The notes under the pieces: generated by a model
The model's database searches: none
Told to the model about the DNA's origin: nothing
What the model saw: only the letters and a program-made list of their open reading frames with translations
Source of the DNA: Flavobacteriaceae bacterium
Lineage (GTDB): Bacteria; Bacteroidota; Bacteroidia; Flavobacteriales; Flavobacteriaceae
Direction: 5' to 3'
Length of the DNA stretch: 64,000 nt
Assembly: GCA_947453195.1 (NCBI GenBank)
Contig: CANGFO010000004.1
Location: 1 to 64,000 of the forward strand
Made by a program: the position numbers and the translations under genes
Shown: positions 44,067 through 52,234 of the stretch, one piece after another
Position numbering within the stretch: the stretch's first letter is position 1
How the letters are laid out: every line of letters starts with the position of its first letter

Positions 44067-45782
44067 TTAGTGCTTAATAATTATCTTTTTGGTACAACTT
44101 TTATTTTTGTCTATTGTTAAAAAGTATATTCCATCAGGAATTTTAGAGGTATCTATTTCATTCGATTCAAATTGAAGTACTGATTGTCCTAAAATAGTAG
44201 TTAATTCATATTGATGATTAGTTGAATTATCTGTAAAATAAATAGTCAAAGTATCTTTAGTAGGGTTTGGGTAGGCAATAACTTCCGATTTGCTTGCGCT
44301 AACTTGATTTGAAATTAACGCACAAGTTCCAACGCTGTAGGAATAGCCAATTTCTCCGTTAGTATGTCCTTCAGATCCAGTTGTGCCTGGAATATATGAT
44401 TTTACATAATCAACAGTTACACAGTCTGGGGTAACATTTACTTTAATGTGTCCTGTACCATCTAATGTTACATCAGTATATGCGTCAGAATTAGCAGTAT
44501 AGCCGAAGGTATATGTTGCGTCACTAGGCATTGGCACTTCTTGATAAACCACTCCATTCAATTGTTCTTTAGCATACAAGTGATCATGGCCTTGAAAGAA
44601 AATATCTACTCCCGTATCTTCAAAAACTTTTTGAATAGGTTTACCCCATCCTGGACGGTATTGATCAAATTTATATTGATTTCCTTGCATTCCTCCCCAT
44701 TCAAATCCTGGAGCCCAAACAGTACCACCTCTACCTTGTCCTCTTGAATGATGTGCAAAAACAAATTTATGAGTTGCAGTGCTATTTTCTAATACACCTC
44801 GCATCCATAAATATTGCGATTGTCCTAATGTCCAATCCCAATTTTGTGGTTTAGAGCCATCTGCAGGAGTTGCTCCAGGAAAAATTTCTGTTCTATATAC
44901 ATCCAATACTACAAAAAGTGCATCACCCCATGTCCAAGCATAGTAATTTTCTGGGGTACCAATTCCAAAATTTTCTACAGTTCCATTTCCAGAATAAAAA
45001 TTGTTTGGAAATGGATTTGGGTAATAATATTTCCTCCATTGTGTTCCCCAAACTCCAATTCCGTTTGGTGCTGCAGGCAATTGGTTGGTTGCAGTGGTGT
45101 AAACTCCATTTACATTTAGAAAATAATCATTTTCACCTTCGTGATTTCCTAAACAAACATAAAAAGGAATGGATTGGCAAATTGCTCCAAGATATTCTCT
45201 ATAATTTTTATGTAAGATATCCATATCATTACTAGTAGTCACGGTAGGCGCATGGTCGTCACCAAAAATATCTCCTAAGGAAAGCATAAAATCAGGATTT
45301 TCAGATGCTTCATTTGCAAGTGTTGTTTGATACATTGCAGTATTTGAATAATTACTGTATAAATGTTCATCTGCTTCAACGGTAAAAGTAAAATTACTTC
45401 CAGTTGCTCGTTGCGTTTGAAAATGGTATTCTGGGGTTGCAGTATAGGTGGTTGTTCCAACTAACTTATATTGCATTCGATAATAATATTTAGAATTTGG
45501 AATCAATCCTGATAAATCAATTTCATCAGGAATATTTAATGCGTTGTTATATACAATAGATGTATTTGTATACGAGCCTGGCTGCAATCCATATTCTAAA
45601 TAAAATTGAACGTTTTGATCAAACAAAATACTTGCAGTTATAGAATTATTAGTTGGGCGTCCAAGGATTATTGATTTTTGTTGTCCATAATTAAATTGAA
45701 AACAAACTAATAATAACATTAAAATATAATTCTGGCAGTATCTTTTATATTTATAAAAAACGGATCTAATTATTAATTTCAT
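44067..45782 (-). CDS. T9SS metallophosphoesterase, second paralogue
   Basis: This 571-residue secreted phosphoesterase has the same plan as its neighbour: signal region, fibronectin-like domain, then metal motifs D138-E-H140, LGD (169-171), GNHE (212-215), FAHHSRGQGRGG and QGHDH. It ends in a T9SS type A tail (AYPNPTKDTL, IPDGIYFLTI, KH). The ATG at 45782 gives a long positive N-region (KRYCQNYI); a start at 45719 would leave a shorter but workable signal. It is first in the minus-strand cluster, 11 bases before its paralogue. Confidence 0.9.
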   Translation of the reverse strand: MKLIIRSVFYKYKRYCQNYILMLLLVCFQFNYGQQKSIILGRPTNNSITASILFDQNVQFYLEYGLQPGSYTNTSIVYNNALNIPDEIDLSGLIPNSKYYYRMQYKLVGTTTYTATPEYHFQTQRATGSNFTFTVEADEHLYSNYSNTAMYQTTLANEASENPDFMLSLGDIFGDDHAPTVTTSNDMDILHKNYREYLGAICQSIPFYVCLGNHEGENDYFLNVNGVYTTATNQLPAAPNGIGVWGTQWRKYYYPNPFPNNFYSGNGTVENFGIGTPENYYAWTWGDALFVVLDVYRTEIFPGATPADGSKPQNWDWTLGQSQYLWMRGVLENSTATHKFVFAHHSRGQGRGGTVWAPGFEWGGMQGNQYKFDQYRPGWGKPIQKVFEDTGVDIFFQGHDHLYAKEQLNGVVYQEVPMPSDATYTFGYTANSDAYTDVTLDGTGHIKVNVTPDCVTVDYVKSYIPGTTGSEGHTNGEIGYSYSVGTCALISNQVSASKSEVIAYPNPTKDTLTIYFTDNSTNHQYELTTILGQSVLQFESNEIDTSKIPDGIYFLTIDKNKSCTKKIIIKH

Positions 45783-45887
45783 TTTTTTTTAAATAGTAAT
45801 AATTAATTTGACTATTAATTGATTAAATAGTTTAATGTAAATATTAAAAAAAAATAACAATATAAAAGTTGTAAATGTGAATTAAAA

Positions 45888-45917
45888 AAAAAACACTCAA
45901 GTGATTGAGTGTTTTTT
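45888..45917. terminator. Bidirectional terminator beside the PLP-enzyme gene
   Basis: A 13-base stem (45888-45900 with 45905-45917) closes a GTGA loop and has A's on one side and T's on the other. It lies 21 bases beyond the stop of the minus-strand PLP-enzyme gene. Confidence 0.85.
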
Positions 45918-45938
45918 AAATATAAAAATTTAATACAA

Positions 45939-47141
45939 TTATAAAACCCCAAGTTCTTTCATGCATTCTTTCATAGACTGATAAGTCCTTTCAATATCAT
46001 TATCTAAACCAATAGAAAAACGAATTAATCCATCGGTAAGTCCCATTTCTTTTTGCTCTTCTAATGGAATTTCAGATGAAGTTGAAGATCCTGGAGCAGA
46101 GAATAAGGTTTTGTAAAATCCTAAACTTACAGCAAGGTAACCCAAGTTGCGCTCTTGCATTAGTTCCATCAATTCATTTGCTTTGTCAATTGTACCTGCA
46201 TCAATAGTCATCATGCCTCCAAAACCATATTCTGGATTGATCATTGTGGAGTATAGTTTATGGCTTGGATGGCTTTCTAATCCTGGATAAACTACTTTTA
46301 ATCCGTCTTTTTCAAATTTGGTTGCCAAATACATAGCGTTGTAACTGTGTTGTTTCATACGAATGTGAAGCGTTCGCAAATTTTTCATCACCGATGCGGA
46401 TCGCAAACTATCCATTGTTGGTCCAAGTAGCATACTTGCTCCAGAGTTTACATCTTTCAAGCTGTTGATAAATTCTCTTGAAGCACAAGTTACACCACCT
46501 ACGGTATCGCTACTTCCGTTTATGTATTTGGTTAAACTATGAATGACGATATCGGCACCCAAAGAAATTGGTGCTACCGATAAGGGAGAAAAGGTATTAT
46601 CTACAACTAATTTTAAGTTATGCTTTTTTGCAATTTTGGCTAACCCTGCAATATCAGCAACTTCTAACAACGGGTTGCTTACCGTTTCGCAATACAAAAC
46701 TTTAGTATCTGAAGTAATTGCGGCTTCTACAACATCTAATTTAGTGATATCTACAAAGGTTGTTTTAATTCCAAATCTTGGAGTAAAGTTTTTTAAAAAC
46801 GCATAAGTTCCTCCATAAATAGTTCTGCTCGAAACAATATGATCACCTGATCCACATAGTTGCAAAAGGGTAGGAGTGATTGCCCCCATTCCAGATGCCG
46901 AAACATTAGCGGTTTCTGTACCTTCCATTGCAGCAAGCGCTTTATCGAGATATAAATTACTTGGTGAAGAATGTCGGGAATATAAATAACAACCTTCTGC
47001 ATTTCCTTCAAAAGTATCAAACATGGTTTTAGCAGAAAGGAAAGTATAAGTTGAGGAATCTGAAATTGAAGGATTTACACCTCCAAATTCTCCAAAATAT
47101 TGCAAGTCTTGAATTCTATCAGCTGGGTTGATTTTTTCCAT
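45939..47141 (-). CDS. Cys/Met-metabolism PLP enzyme
   Basis: This 400-residue PLP enzyme of the trans-sulfuration family has the schiff-base lysine K205 in HSLTKYINGSSDTVGG, the YxR phosphate motif (Y54-S-R56) and SSRTIYGGTY. The cysteine that true methionine gamma-lyases carry in the YGCTF motif is glycine here, so a cystathionine gamma-lyase, gamma-synthase or O-acetylhomoserine sulfhydrylase role is also possible. It is divergent from an Lrp/AsnC gene that probably controls it. Confidence 0.85.
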   Translation of the reverse strand: MEKINPADRIQDLQYFGEFGGVNPSISDSSTYTFLSAKTMFDTFEGNAEGCYLYSRHSSPSNLYLDKALAAMEGTETANVSASGMGAITPTLLQLCGSGDHIVSSRTIYGGTYAFLKNFTPRFGIKTTFVDITKLDVVEAAITSDTKVLYCETVSNPLLEVADIAGLAKIAKKHNLKLVVDNTFSPLSVAPISLGADIVIHSLTKYINGSSDTVGGVTCASREFINSLKDVNSGASMLLGPTMDSLRSASVMKNLRTLHIRMKQHSYNAMYLATKFEKDGLKVVYPGLESHPSHKLYSTMINPEYGFGGMMTIDAGTIDKANELMELMQERNLGYLAVSLGFYKTLFSAPGSSTSSEIPLEEQKEMGLTDGLIRFSIGLDNDIERTYQSMKECMKELGVL

Positions 47142-47226
47142 TGTTATGAGTTTTTAGTTTTCATTAATTAATATTAATTTCAAATTTCAATATAATTAGA
47201 ATGATAGTCAATGATTGAGAATATAT

Positions 47227-47243
47227 TTAGATTTTAAATCTAA
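47227..47243. promoter_or_regulatory. Perfect 17-bp palindrome between PLP enzyme and Lrp genes
   Basis: TTAGATTTTAAATCTAA has 8-base arms around one T and lies midway in the 185-base divergent spacer. Palindromes of this size are typical Lrp/AsnC binding sites. Confidence 0.55.
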
Positions 47244-47326
47244 TATTATTACATTGTATAGAATAATTATCTATTTTTGAATTAAATTCAAATTTAAAAT
47301 AGAAATATTAACACCTACTTCTCAAA

Positions 47327-47782
47327 ATGGATGCAATTGATAATAAACTTTTGCAATTATTGCAATCGGATACCAAAAAGACAAATAAAGAACTATCTCT
47401 TAAATTAAACCTTTCGGTAACTGCGGTATATGAACGAATAAAAAAATTAGAGCGTGAAGGAATTATCGAAAAGTACGTTGCTTTATTAAACCGAAATAAG
47501 ATAAATAAAGGATTTGTGGTTTTTTGTCACATAAAGTTAATTCAGCATTCTAAAGATTTTCTTACTAAATTTGAGAGTGAAGTAGTGAAGCTTAATGAAG
47601 TATTAGAATGTTTTCATGTGAGTGGCGATTATGATTATATTTTGAAAATATGTGTCAAAGACATGGAAGAATACAGAGAGTTCATGGTAACCAAATTAAC
47701 TACTTTACAACACATTGGAAGTACGCACAGTACTTTTATGATTGGAGAAGTAAAAAACACAACTGCATTTACAGTCAAATAA
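47327..47782 (+). CDS. Lrp/AsnC family transcriptional regulator
   Basis: This 151-residue regulator has an N-terminal winged helix-turn-helix (NKLLQLLQSDTKKTNKELSLKLNLSVTAVYERIKKLEREG) and a C-terminal RAM effector domain (GDYDYILKICVKDMEEYREF). Members sense amino acids and control their metabolism. Gene order (divergent from the PLP enzyme, shared palindrome) suggests local control in response to methionine or a related amino acid. A -7 box TATTTTTG lies at 47272-47279. Confidence 0.93.
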   Translation: MDAIDNKLLQLLQSDTKKTNKELSLKLNLSVTAVYERIKKLEREGIIEKYVALLNRNKINKGFVVFCHIKLIQHSKDFLTKFESEVVKLNEVLECFHVSGDYDYILKICVKDMEEYREFMVTKLTTLQHIGSTHSTFMIGEVKNTTAFTVK

Positions 47783-47841
47783 ATTACATTTTTTGTAATA
47801 AAAGCTATTGTTTTTTGCGAAAAGGATTGCAATATTATTTG

Positions 47842-47849
47842 TAGTTTTG
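47842..47849 (+). promoter_or_regulatory. -7 promoter box of lpd
   Basis: TAGTTTTG is an exact TAnnTTTG box 37 bases before the lpd ATG. The -33 TTG is not clear. Confidence 0.45.
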
Positions 47850-47886
47850 CATAACTATTTAATAAAACACACAAAATACATAAATT

Positions 47887-49290
47887 ATGAGTTCATTTGA
47901 CGTAGTCATCATAGGTTCTGGACCTGGCGGATATGTGTCAGCAATTCGTTGTGCCCAATTGGGTTTCAAAACCGCAATAATCGAAAAATATTCTACCCTT
48001 GGAGGTACCTGCTTAAATGTTGGTTGTATTCCATCTAAAGCTTTATTGGCTTCTTCACATCATTTTGAAGAATTACAGCATTTCGCCGATCACGGAATTG
48101 AAGTTTCGGGAGAAGTAAAGGTAAATCTTGAAAAAATGATTGCGCGCAAGCAAGCAGTTGTTGATCAAACAAGTGGTGGTGTTAAGTTTTTAATGGACAA
48201 AAATAACATTACAGTTTTAGAAGGATTAGGTTCATTTGTAGATGCAACCCATGTTGCTGTTAAAAAAGCAGACGGAACATCTGAAACTATTGAAGCTAAA
48301 AATATCATTATTGCAACAGGTTCAAAACCATCTACTTTGCCATTTATTAAGTTAGATAAAGAGCGAATCATTACTTCTACAGAAGCATTAAAATTACCTG
48401 AAGTTCCAAAACATCTTGTAATTATTGGTGGTGGAGTAATCGGAATTGAATTAGGTCAAGTTTATTTACGATTGGGAGCTCAAGTTTCGGTTGTTGAATA
48501 TTTAGATCGTATTATTCCAGGAATGGATGCTGGTTTATCTAAAGAATTGACCAAAGTTTTGAAAAAACAAGGAATGAAATTCTATACGTCGCACCAAGTA
48601 AAATCGGTTACGCGTAAAGGAAATGTGGTTACCGTTCAAGCTGATAATACTAAAGGAGAAACCGTTTCATTAGAAGGAGATTATTGCTTAGTTGCTGTAG
48701 GTCGTCGTCCATATACTGAAGGATTAAATGCAGACAAAGCAGGAGTGAAGCTAACAGAAAGAGGAATGGTTGAAGTAAACAATCATTTACAAACTAGTGC
48801 TTCTAATATATACGCAATTGGAGATGTCGTTCGTGGTGCAATGTTGGCTCACAAAGCGGAAGAAGAAGGAACTATGGTTGCCGAAATATTAGCAGGTCAA
48901 AAACCACATATTGATTACAATTTAATTCCGGGAGTAGTTTATACTTGGCCAGAAGTTGCGGCTGTTGGTAAAACAGAAGAGCAATTAAAAGCCGATGGTG
49001 TTGCTTATAAAGCGGGAAGTTTTCCTTTTAAAGCATTAGGTAGAGCTCGTGCTGGTGGAGATACTGATGGATTTGTAAAAATTCTTGCTGATGCAAAAAC
49101 AGATGAAGTATTAGGTGTTCATATGATTGGTGCTCGCTGTGCCGATTTAATTGCTGAAGCAGTAACTGCTATGGAATTTAGAGCATCAGCTGAAGATATT
49201 TCTAGAATGTCACATGCACATCCAACTTTTGCGGAAGCTATTAAAGAAGCTGCACTTGCTGCTTCAGATAATAGAGCCTTACACGTTTAA
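47887..49290 (+). CDS. lpdA: Dihydrolipoyl dehydrogenase
   Basis: This 467-residue FAD enzyme reoxidises lipoamide in the pyruvate and 2-oxoglutarate dehydrogenase or glycine cleavage complexes. It has FAD motif GSGPGGY, redox disulfide C42-LNVG-C47, NAD motif VIIGGGVIGIELGQVY, the second FAD motif IYAIGDV and the catalytic His-Glu in HAHPTFAEAIKEA. No E1 or E2 gene is adjacent. It stands alone with its own promoter and a strong terminator. Confidence 0.97.
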   Translation: MSSFDVVIIGSGPGGYVSAIRCAQLGFKTAIIEKYSTLGGTCLNVGCIPSKALLASSHHFEELQHFADHGIEVSGEVKVNLEKMIARKQAVVDQTSGGVKFLMDKNNITVLEGLGSFVDATHVAVKKADGTSETIEAKNIIIATGSKPSTLPFIKLDKERIITSTEALKLPEVPKHLVIIGGGVIGIELGQVYLRLGAQVSVVEYLDRIIPGMDAGLSKELTKVLKKQGMKFYTSHQVKSVTRKGNVVTVQADNTKGETVSLEGDYCLVAVGRRPYTEGLNADKAGVKLTERGMVEVNNHLQTSASNIYAIGDVVRGAMLAHKAEEEGTMVAEILAGQKPHIDYNLIPGVVYTWPEVAAVGKTEEQLKADGVAYKAGSFPFKALGRARAGGDTDGFVKILADAKTDEVLGVHMIGARCADLIAEAVTAMEFRASAEDISRMSHAHPTFAEAIKEAALAASDNRALHV

Positions 49291-49301
49291 TTGGAACAAT
49301 T

Positions 49302-49341
49302 TAAATAAAGAAACCCGCTAATTAGCGGGTTTCTTTATTTA
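49302..49341. terminator. Bidirectional terminator between lpd and doxX
   Basis: A perfect 18-base-pair stem (49302-49319 with 49324-49341) with an AATT loop has AAATAAAGAAACCCGCT on one side, so T-rich tails are available for both strands. Confidence 0.9.
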
Positions 49342-49353
49342 TAGAAATTTGGA

Positions 49354-49728
49354 TTAAGCTTTAAAAATTCCTTTGTAGGTTTCCCAATTGGTGTAAATTA
49401 AAAATAAATTACCCAACAATAATGCAACCGCAATAGGAGTTCCTTCTGGTGCTAAAATGATATTGATAAAAAGAATGTTGATTGTAATTGGCAGAAGAAT
49501 AACGGCGCCAATTTTCATGAATTTACCCGAAATGATTGTTAATCCAGCTACTAATTCAATTACTTTAGCTAATGGCATTAGATACTTTGAAGCTGCTATT
49601 CCTGTTACAAAAGTTAACATATCACCAGTGAATTTTGGTTCTGGTGAAAGGTGGAAAAAATAATTAATTGAAGCGAATAGCATTAAGCCACCTACAAGAA
49701 TTCGAATAATAAGAGTTGCAATTTTCAT
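49354..49728 (-). CDS. DoxX-family membrane protein
   Basis: This 124-residue protein has four hydrophobic helices (LIIRILVGGLMLFASINYFF, KYLMPLAKVIELVAGLTII, IGAVILLPITINILFINII, PIAVALLLGNLFLIYT), the layout of the DoxX/DUF417-like family. Some members work in thiosulfate or sulfide oxidation or redox stress; the role here cannot be told. It has its own promoter with a palindrome over it, so it is probably controlled separately from its neighbours. Confidence 0.87.
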   Translation of the reverse strand: MKIATLIIRILVGGLMLFASINYFFHLSPEPKFTGDMLTFVTGIAASKYLMPLAKVIELVAGLTIISGKFMKIGAVILLPITINILFINIILAPEGTPIAVALLLGNLFLIYTNWETYKGIFKA

Positions 49729-49752
49729 AATTTATAGTTTTAAAGGTTAGTT

Positions 49753-49770
49753 ATTCAAATTTATTTGAAT
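49753..49770. promoter_or_regulatory. Palindrome overlapping the doxX -7 box
   Basis: ATTCAAATTTATTTGAAT has perfect 8-base arms around TT. It covers the doxX -7 box (TAAATTTG on the minus strand, 49763-49756) with TTG 21 bases upstream (49787-49785). An overlapping second palindrome TTTGAATTCAAA lies at 49764-49775. It is a candidate repressor operator. Confidence 0.55.
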
Positions 49771-49839
49771 TCAAAATACAAATTCAATTGCTTAAATTTC
49801 AGTTATTAACAAAGTTGTCAATATTAAATACAGCTAAAA

Positions 49840-50403
49840 TTATTCTATACATTTAAGATAATCCATAAAGAAATGATCGGGACGATAGGATTTCTTATCT
49901 ACTTCGGATACAAGTGATTCTTTAGCAATATAATCTATTGATTCTCCTGCGAATTTAATTCTGAAAATAGAAATTGGTGATTTTTTTAATTCTTCCATAG
50001 TGTCTTTTAAGAAGAGAAAATAGGCACTTATTATTCTGCAGTTTTCAGTATTATTTCTAACAGAGTTGCCGCAAGTGTCTTGTTCTAATCCAATTAAGGT
50101 AATAATTTTACCATTTTGTAATTGGATGTATATTTTGGATGATTTATCCAAACATTTTGCAGGAATAAAATCAGCACTTTTTTGAATCATTTGCATGTTT
50201 AAAGACGGCATTCCATCGGCATTTATTAATGAAAAGAAAATGGAAGTTTGGCTGTTACCAAAAACTTTTTCATGCATAACATAGTCAATTGTTGATCTAT
50301 AAGTACCCAAACTGTCTTTAACGTTCGAACTGTACTCACAATCTTTTTGTGCAAAAGAAGTAATTGAAATTAGAAAAGTTGCTATAAGTAAACTCTTTCT
50401 CAT
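49840..50403 (-). CDS. Secreted protein of unknown function
   Basis: This 187-residue exported protein has a clear signal peptide (SLLIATFLISITSFAQ). The mature part has five cysteines (KDCEYSS, AKCLDK, DTCGNS, ENCRI, LKCIE) and mixed strands. I do not recognise a family. The ATG at 50403 starts inside the last codons of the methyltransferase gene, overlapping by 4 bases, so it is translationally coupled at the end of the tsaD operon. Confidence 0.8.
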   Translation of the reverse strand: MRKSLLIATFLISITSFAQKDCEYSSNVKDSLGTYRSTIDYVMHEKVFGNSQTSIFFSLINADGMPSLNMQMIQKSADFIPAKCLDKSSKIYIQLQNGKIITLIGLEQDTCGNSVRNNTENCRIISAYFLFLKDTMEELKKSPISIFRIKFAGESIDYIAKESLVSEVDKKSYRPDHFFMDYLKCIE

Positions 50404-51590
50404 ACGGTATTTATTTTGGTGCAAAGTAAAACTATTTTATTGTTATTGATGTCGGTTGTAAAAAAACAATAGCGATCGCCACCCTCTTTAATTTTCCATT
50501 TTTTTCTAATATTTTCAACCGTTTCCGGGAAATTACGAACCGTAACATTTAGTTTAGTGTTTTCAAGATGTTCTTTAATTTCTTTTTTTGAATAGTTAAA
50601 AACAGTTTCAATTTTAAAAACTCTTCCCGGAAAATCAATTAAATCATCAGAAGTATACAAATGTGAATTTACTTGTAGCTTGTCTAAAGAAAACTGATTG
50701 GCAATGTGGGTGAATCCTCCTGATTTAAGAATACTGCTATTGGGCTCGAACAAATATTTTTTTGGTAAGCTATAAGAAAAACCGACTTCAGAATTCCATA
50801 GGTATTCGAAAGTTTCAGTATTATTCTTATTGAAGTTAATACATTTTATAGTCGGATTGCCATTATAATCTTGATGTAGCTCCCATAACAACTCTTTCAC
50901 TTCATTTTCTACAGCAACAATATGTATTTGTTTTACATTTTGCAATTCGGTTAATCCTGCAGTTATGTCTAATAGGGGTGCCGTTTTAATTAGTATTTTC
51001 AAACTAAATTGGTAGTAAAAACTTTGAAGATCTGGAATGTTAGGCAAGCAATCTTTAAGCATGAAAACCTTTCCTTTAATTTCATTTCTTCTTGATGGAT
51101 CTACATATATCCAATCAAATTGTTGATTTAATTTTTTTAGTGTTTCTGAGCTGTCACCCTCTATACAGGTAATGTTATCAAAATTTAATTGAATGAAATT
51201 ATGTTTTACAATAGCCGATAATTCAGCGTTGATTTCACAATGGTAAACGTGTTTTATTTTTTTTGCAAAATAATAATCATCTACTCCAAAACCGCCTGAC
51301 AAATCTATTAAAGAAGCACCACTTACAATGTCTGATTTATATTGTGCAGTAATTTCTGATGAAGTTTGTTCTACTGAAATTTTACTAGGATAAATGCAAT
51401 TGACACAATTAAACCACGTTGGAAGTTTGGTTTTGCATTTGTTTCGAGCAGCAATTTGATTTAATAATAGTTTATAATCAACCTCAGGAAATGGATTTTT
51501 TGCAAACGATAATTTTGCTGCATCTTGATTCGTGTTCTTAATAATGAACTCTTGAATTTCGGGTAGTAGTAACTTGGAAAGATTTTCCAT
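50400..51590 (-). CDS. Class I SAM methyltransferase with THUMP-like domain
   Basis: This 396-residue methyltransferase resembles the Bacteroidota PG_1098 family. It has a SAM-binding LIDLSGGFGVDDYYFAK, a catalytic-type DWIYVDPSRRNEIKG (DP motif as in RNA N2-guanine methyltransferases), and a C-terminal THUMP-like/ferredoxin-like part (IETVFNYSKKEIKEHL, TVRNFPETVENIRKKWKIKEGGDRY). An RNA target is likely but not known. Its start overlaps the DUF4159 stop (TAATG). Confidence 0.87.
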   Translation of the reverse strand: MENLSKLLLPEIQEFIIKNTNQDAAKLSFAKNPFPEVDYKLLLNQIAARNKCKTKLPTWFNCVNCIYPSKISVEQTSSEITAQYKSDIVSGASLIDLSGGFGVDDYYFAKKIKHVYHCEINAELSAIVKHNFIQLNFDNITCIEGDSSETLKKLNQQFDWIYVDPSRRNEIKGKVFMLKDCLPNIPDLQSFYYQFSLKILIKTAPLLDITAGLTELQNVKQIHIVAVENEVKELLWELHQDYNGNPTIKCINFNKNNTETFEYLWNSEVGFSYSLPKKYLFEPNSSILKSGGFTHIANQFSLDKLQVNSHLYTSDDLIDFPGRVFKIETVFNYSKKEIKEHLENTKLNVTVRNFPETVENIRKKWKIKEGGDRYCFFTTDINNNKIVLLCTKINTV

Positions 51591-52231
51591 TAGTTATTGA
51601 AAATGTAATTTAGAATATTCGCGCCCATTTTTAGTGCTTTATCTCGAACTTCTTTCGGGTCATTATGTACTTCAGCATCTTCCCATCCATCACCTAAATC
51701 ACACTCGTAGGTGTATAACAATACCAACCGATTGTTCTCAAAAATTCCAAATGCTTGCGGTCTTTTGCCGTCGTGTTCGTGAATTTTAGGAATTCCAGCA
51801 GGGAAACTGTAGGGTTTTTGAAAAATGGGATGTGAAGCTGGAATTTCAACTAGATTTGAGTTTGGAAATATTTTCTTTATCTCTCTTCTTAGGTATTCAT
51901 CCAATCCATAATTGTCGTCAAAGTGTATAAACCCTCCAGAAAGTAGATAGTTCCTTAAATTTATGATTTCGCTATCGCTAAAAAGGATATTTCCATGGCC
52001 TGTTGCATGAATGTAAGGATAAGAAAATAAATCCGGGCTACCAGGTTCAACTGTTGCTGGCTTGTTTTTTATCGTAGTGTTAATATTTTGATTGCAAAAT
52101 TTTATTAAGTTGGGTAGCGAAGTAGGGTTGGCATACCAATCACCACCTCCATTATACTTTAATAGGGCAATTTCTTGGGTAAACCCAGATAGAGAAAGTA
52201 ATAAAAAAAGTGTAGTTAACTTACCTTTCAT
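51590..52231 (-). CDS. DUF4159 domain exported protein
   Basis: This 213-residue protein has a signal peptide (LTTLFLLLSLSGFTQ) followed by a DUF4159 domain (IALLKYNGGGDWYANPTSL, then LSGGFIHFDDNYG). The fold resembles a glutamine-amidotransferase-like Rossmann domain. DUF4159 proteins are usually linked to surface or gliding proteins in Bacteroidota, but no activity is known. It is 3 bases after the thioredoxin-family gene. Confidence 0.88.
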   Translation of the reverse strand: MKGKLTTLFLLLSLSGFTQEIALLKYNGGGDWYANPTSLPNLIKFCNQNINTTIKNKPATVEPGSPDLFSYPYIHATGHGNILFSDSEIINLRNYLLSGGFIHFDDNYGLDEYLRREIKKIFPNSNLVEIPASHPIFQKPYSFPAGIPKIHEHDGKRPQAFGIFENNRLVLLYTYECDLGDGWEDAEVHNDPKEVRDKALKMGANILNYIFNN

Positions 52232-52234
52232 GAA

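Noticed and set aside
44870..45235. 121-residue plus-strand frame inside the phosphoesterase gene
   Set aside because: The minus-strand protein with intact metal motifs covers the same bases; the antisense translation looks like a codon shadow rich in unusual residues.
47783..47799. Weak hairpin after the Lrp gene
   Set aside because: ATTACA/TGTAAT with a T5 loop is too short and AT-rich to call a terminator.
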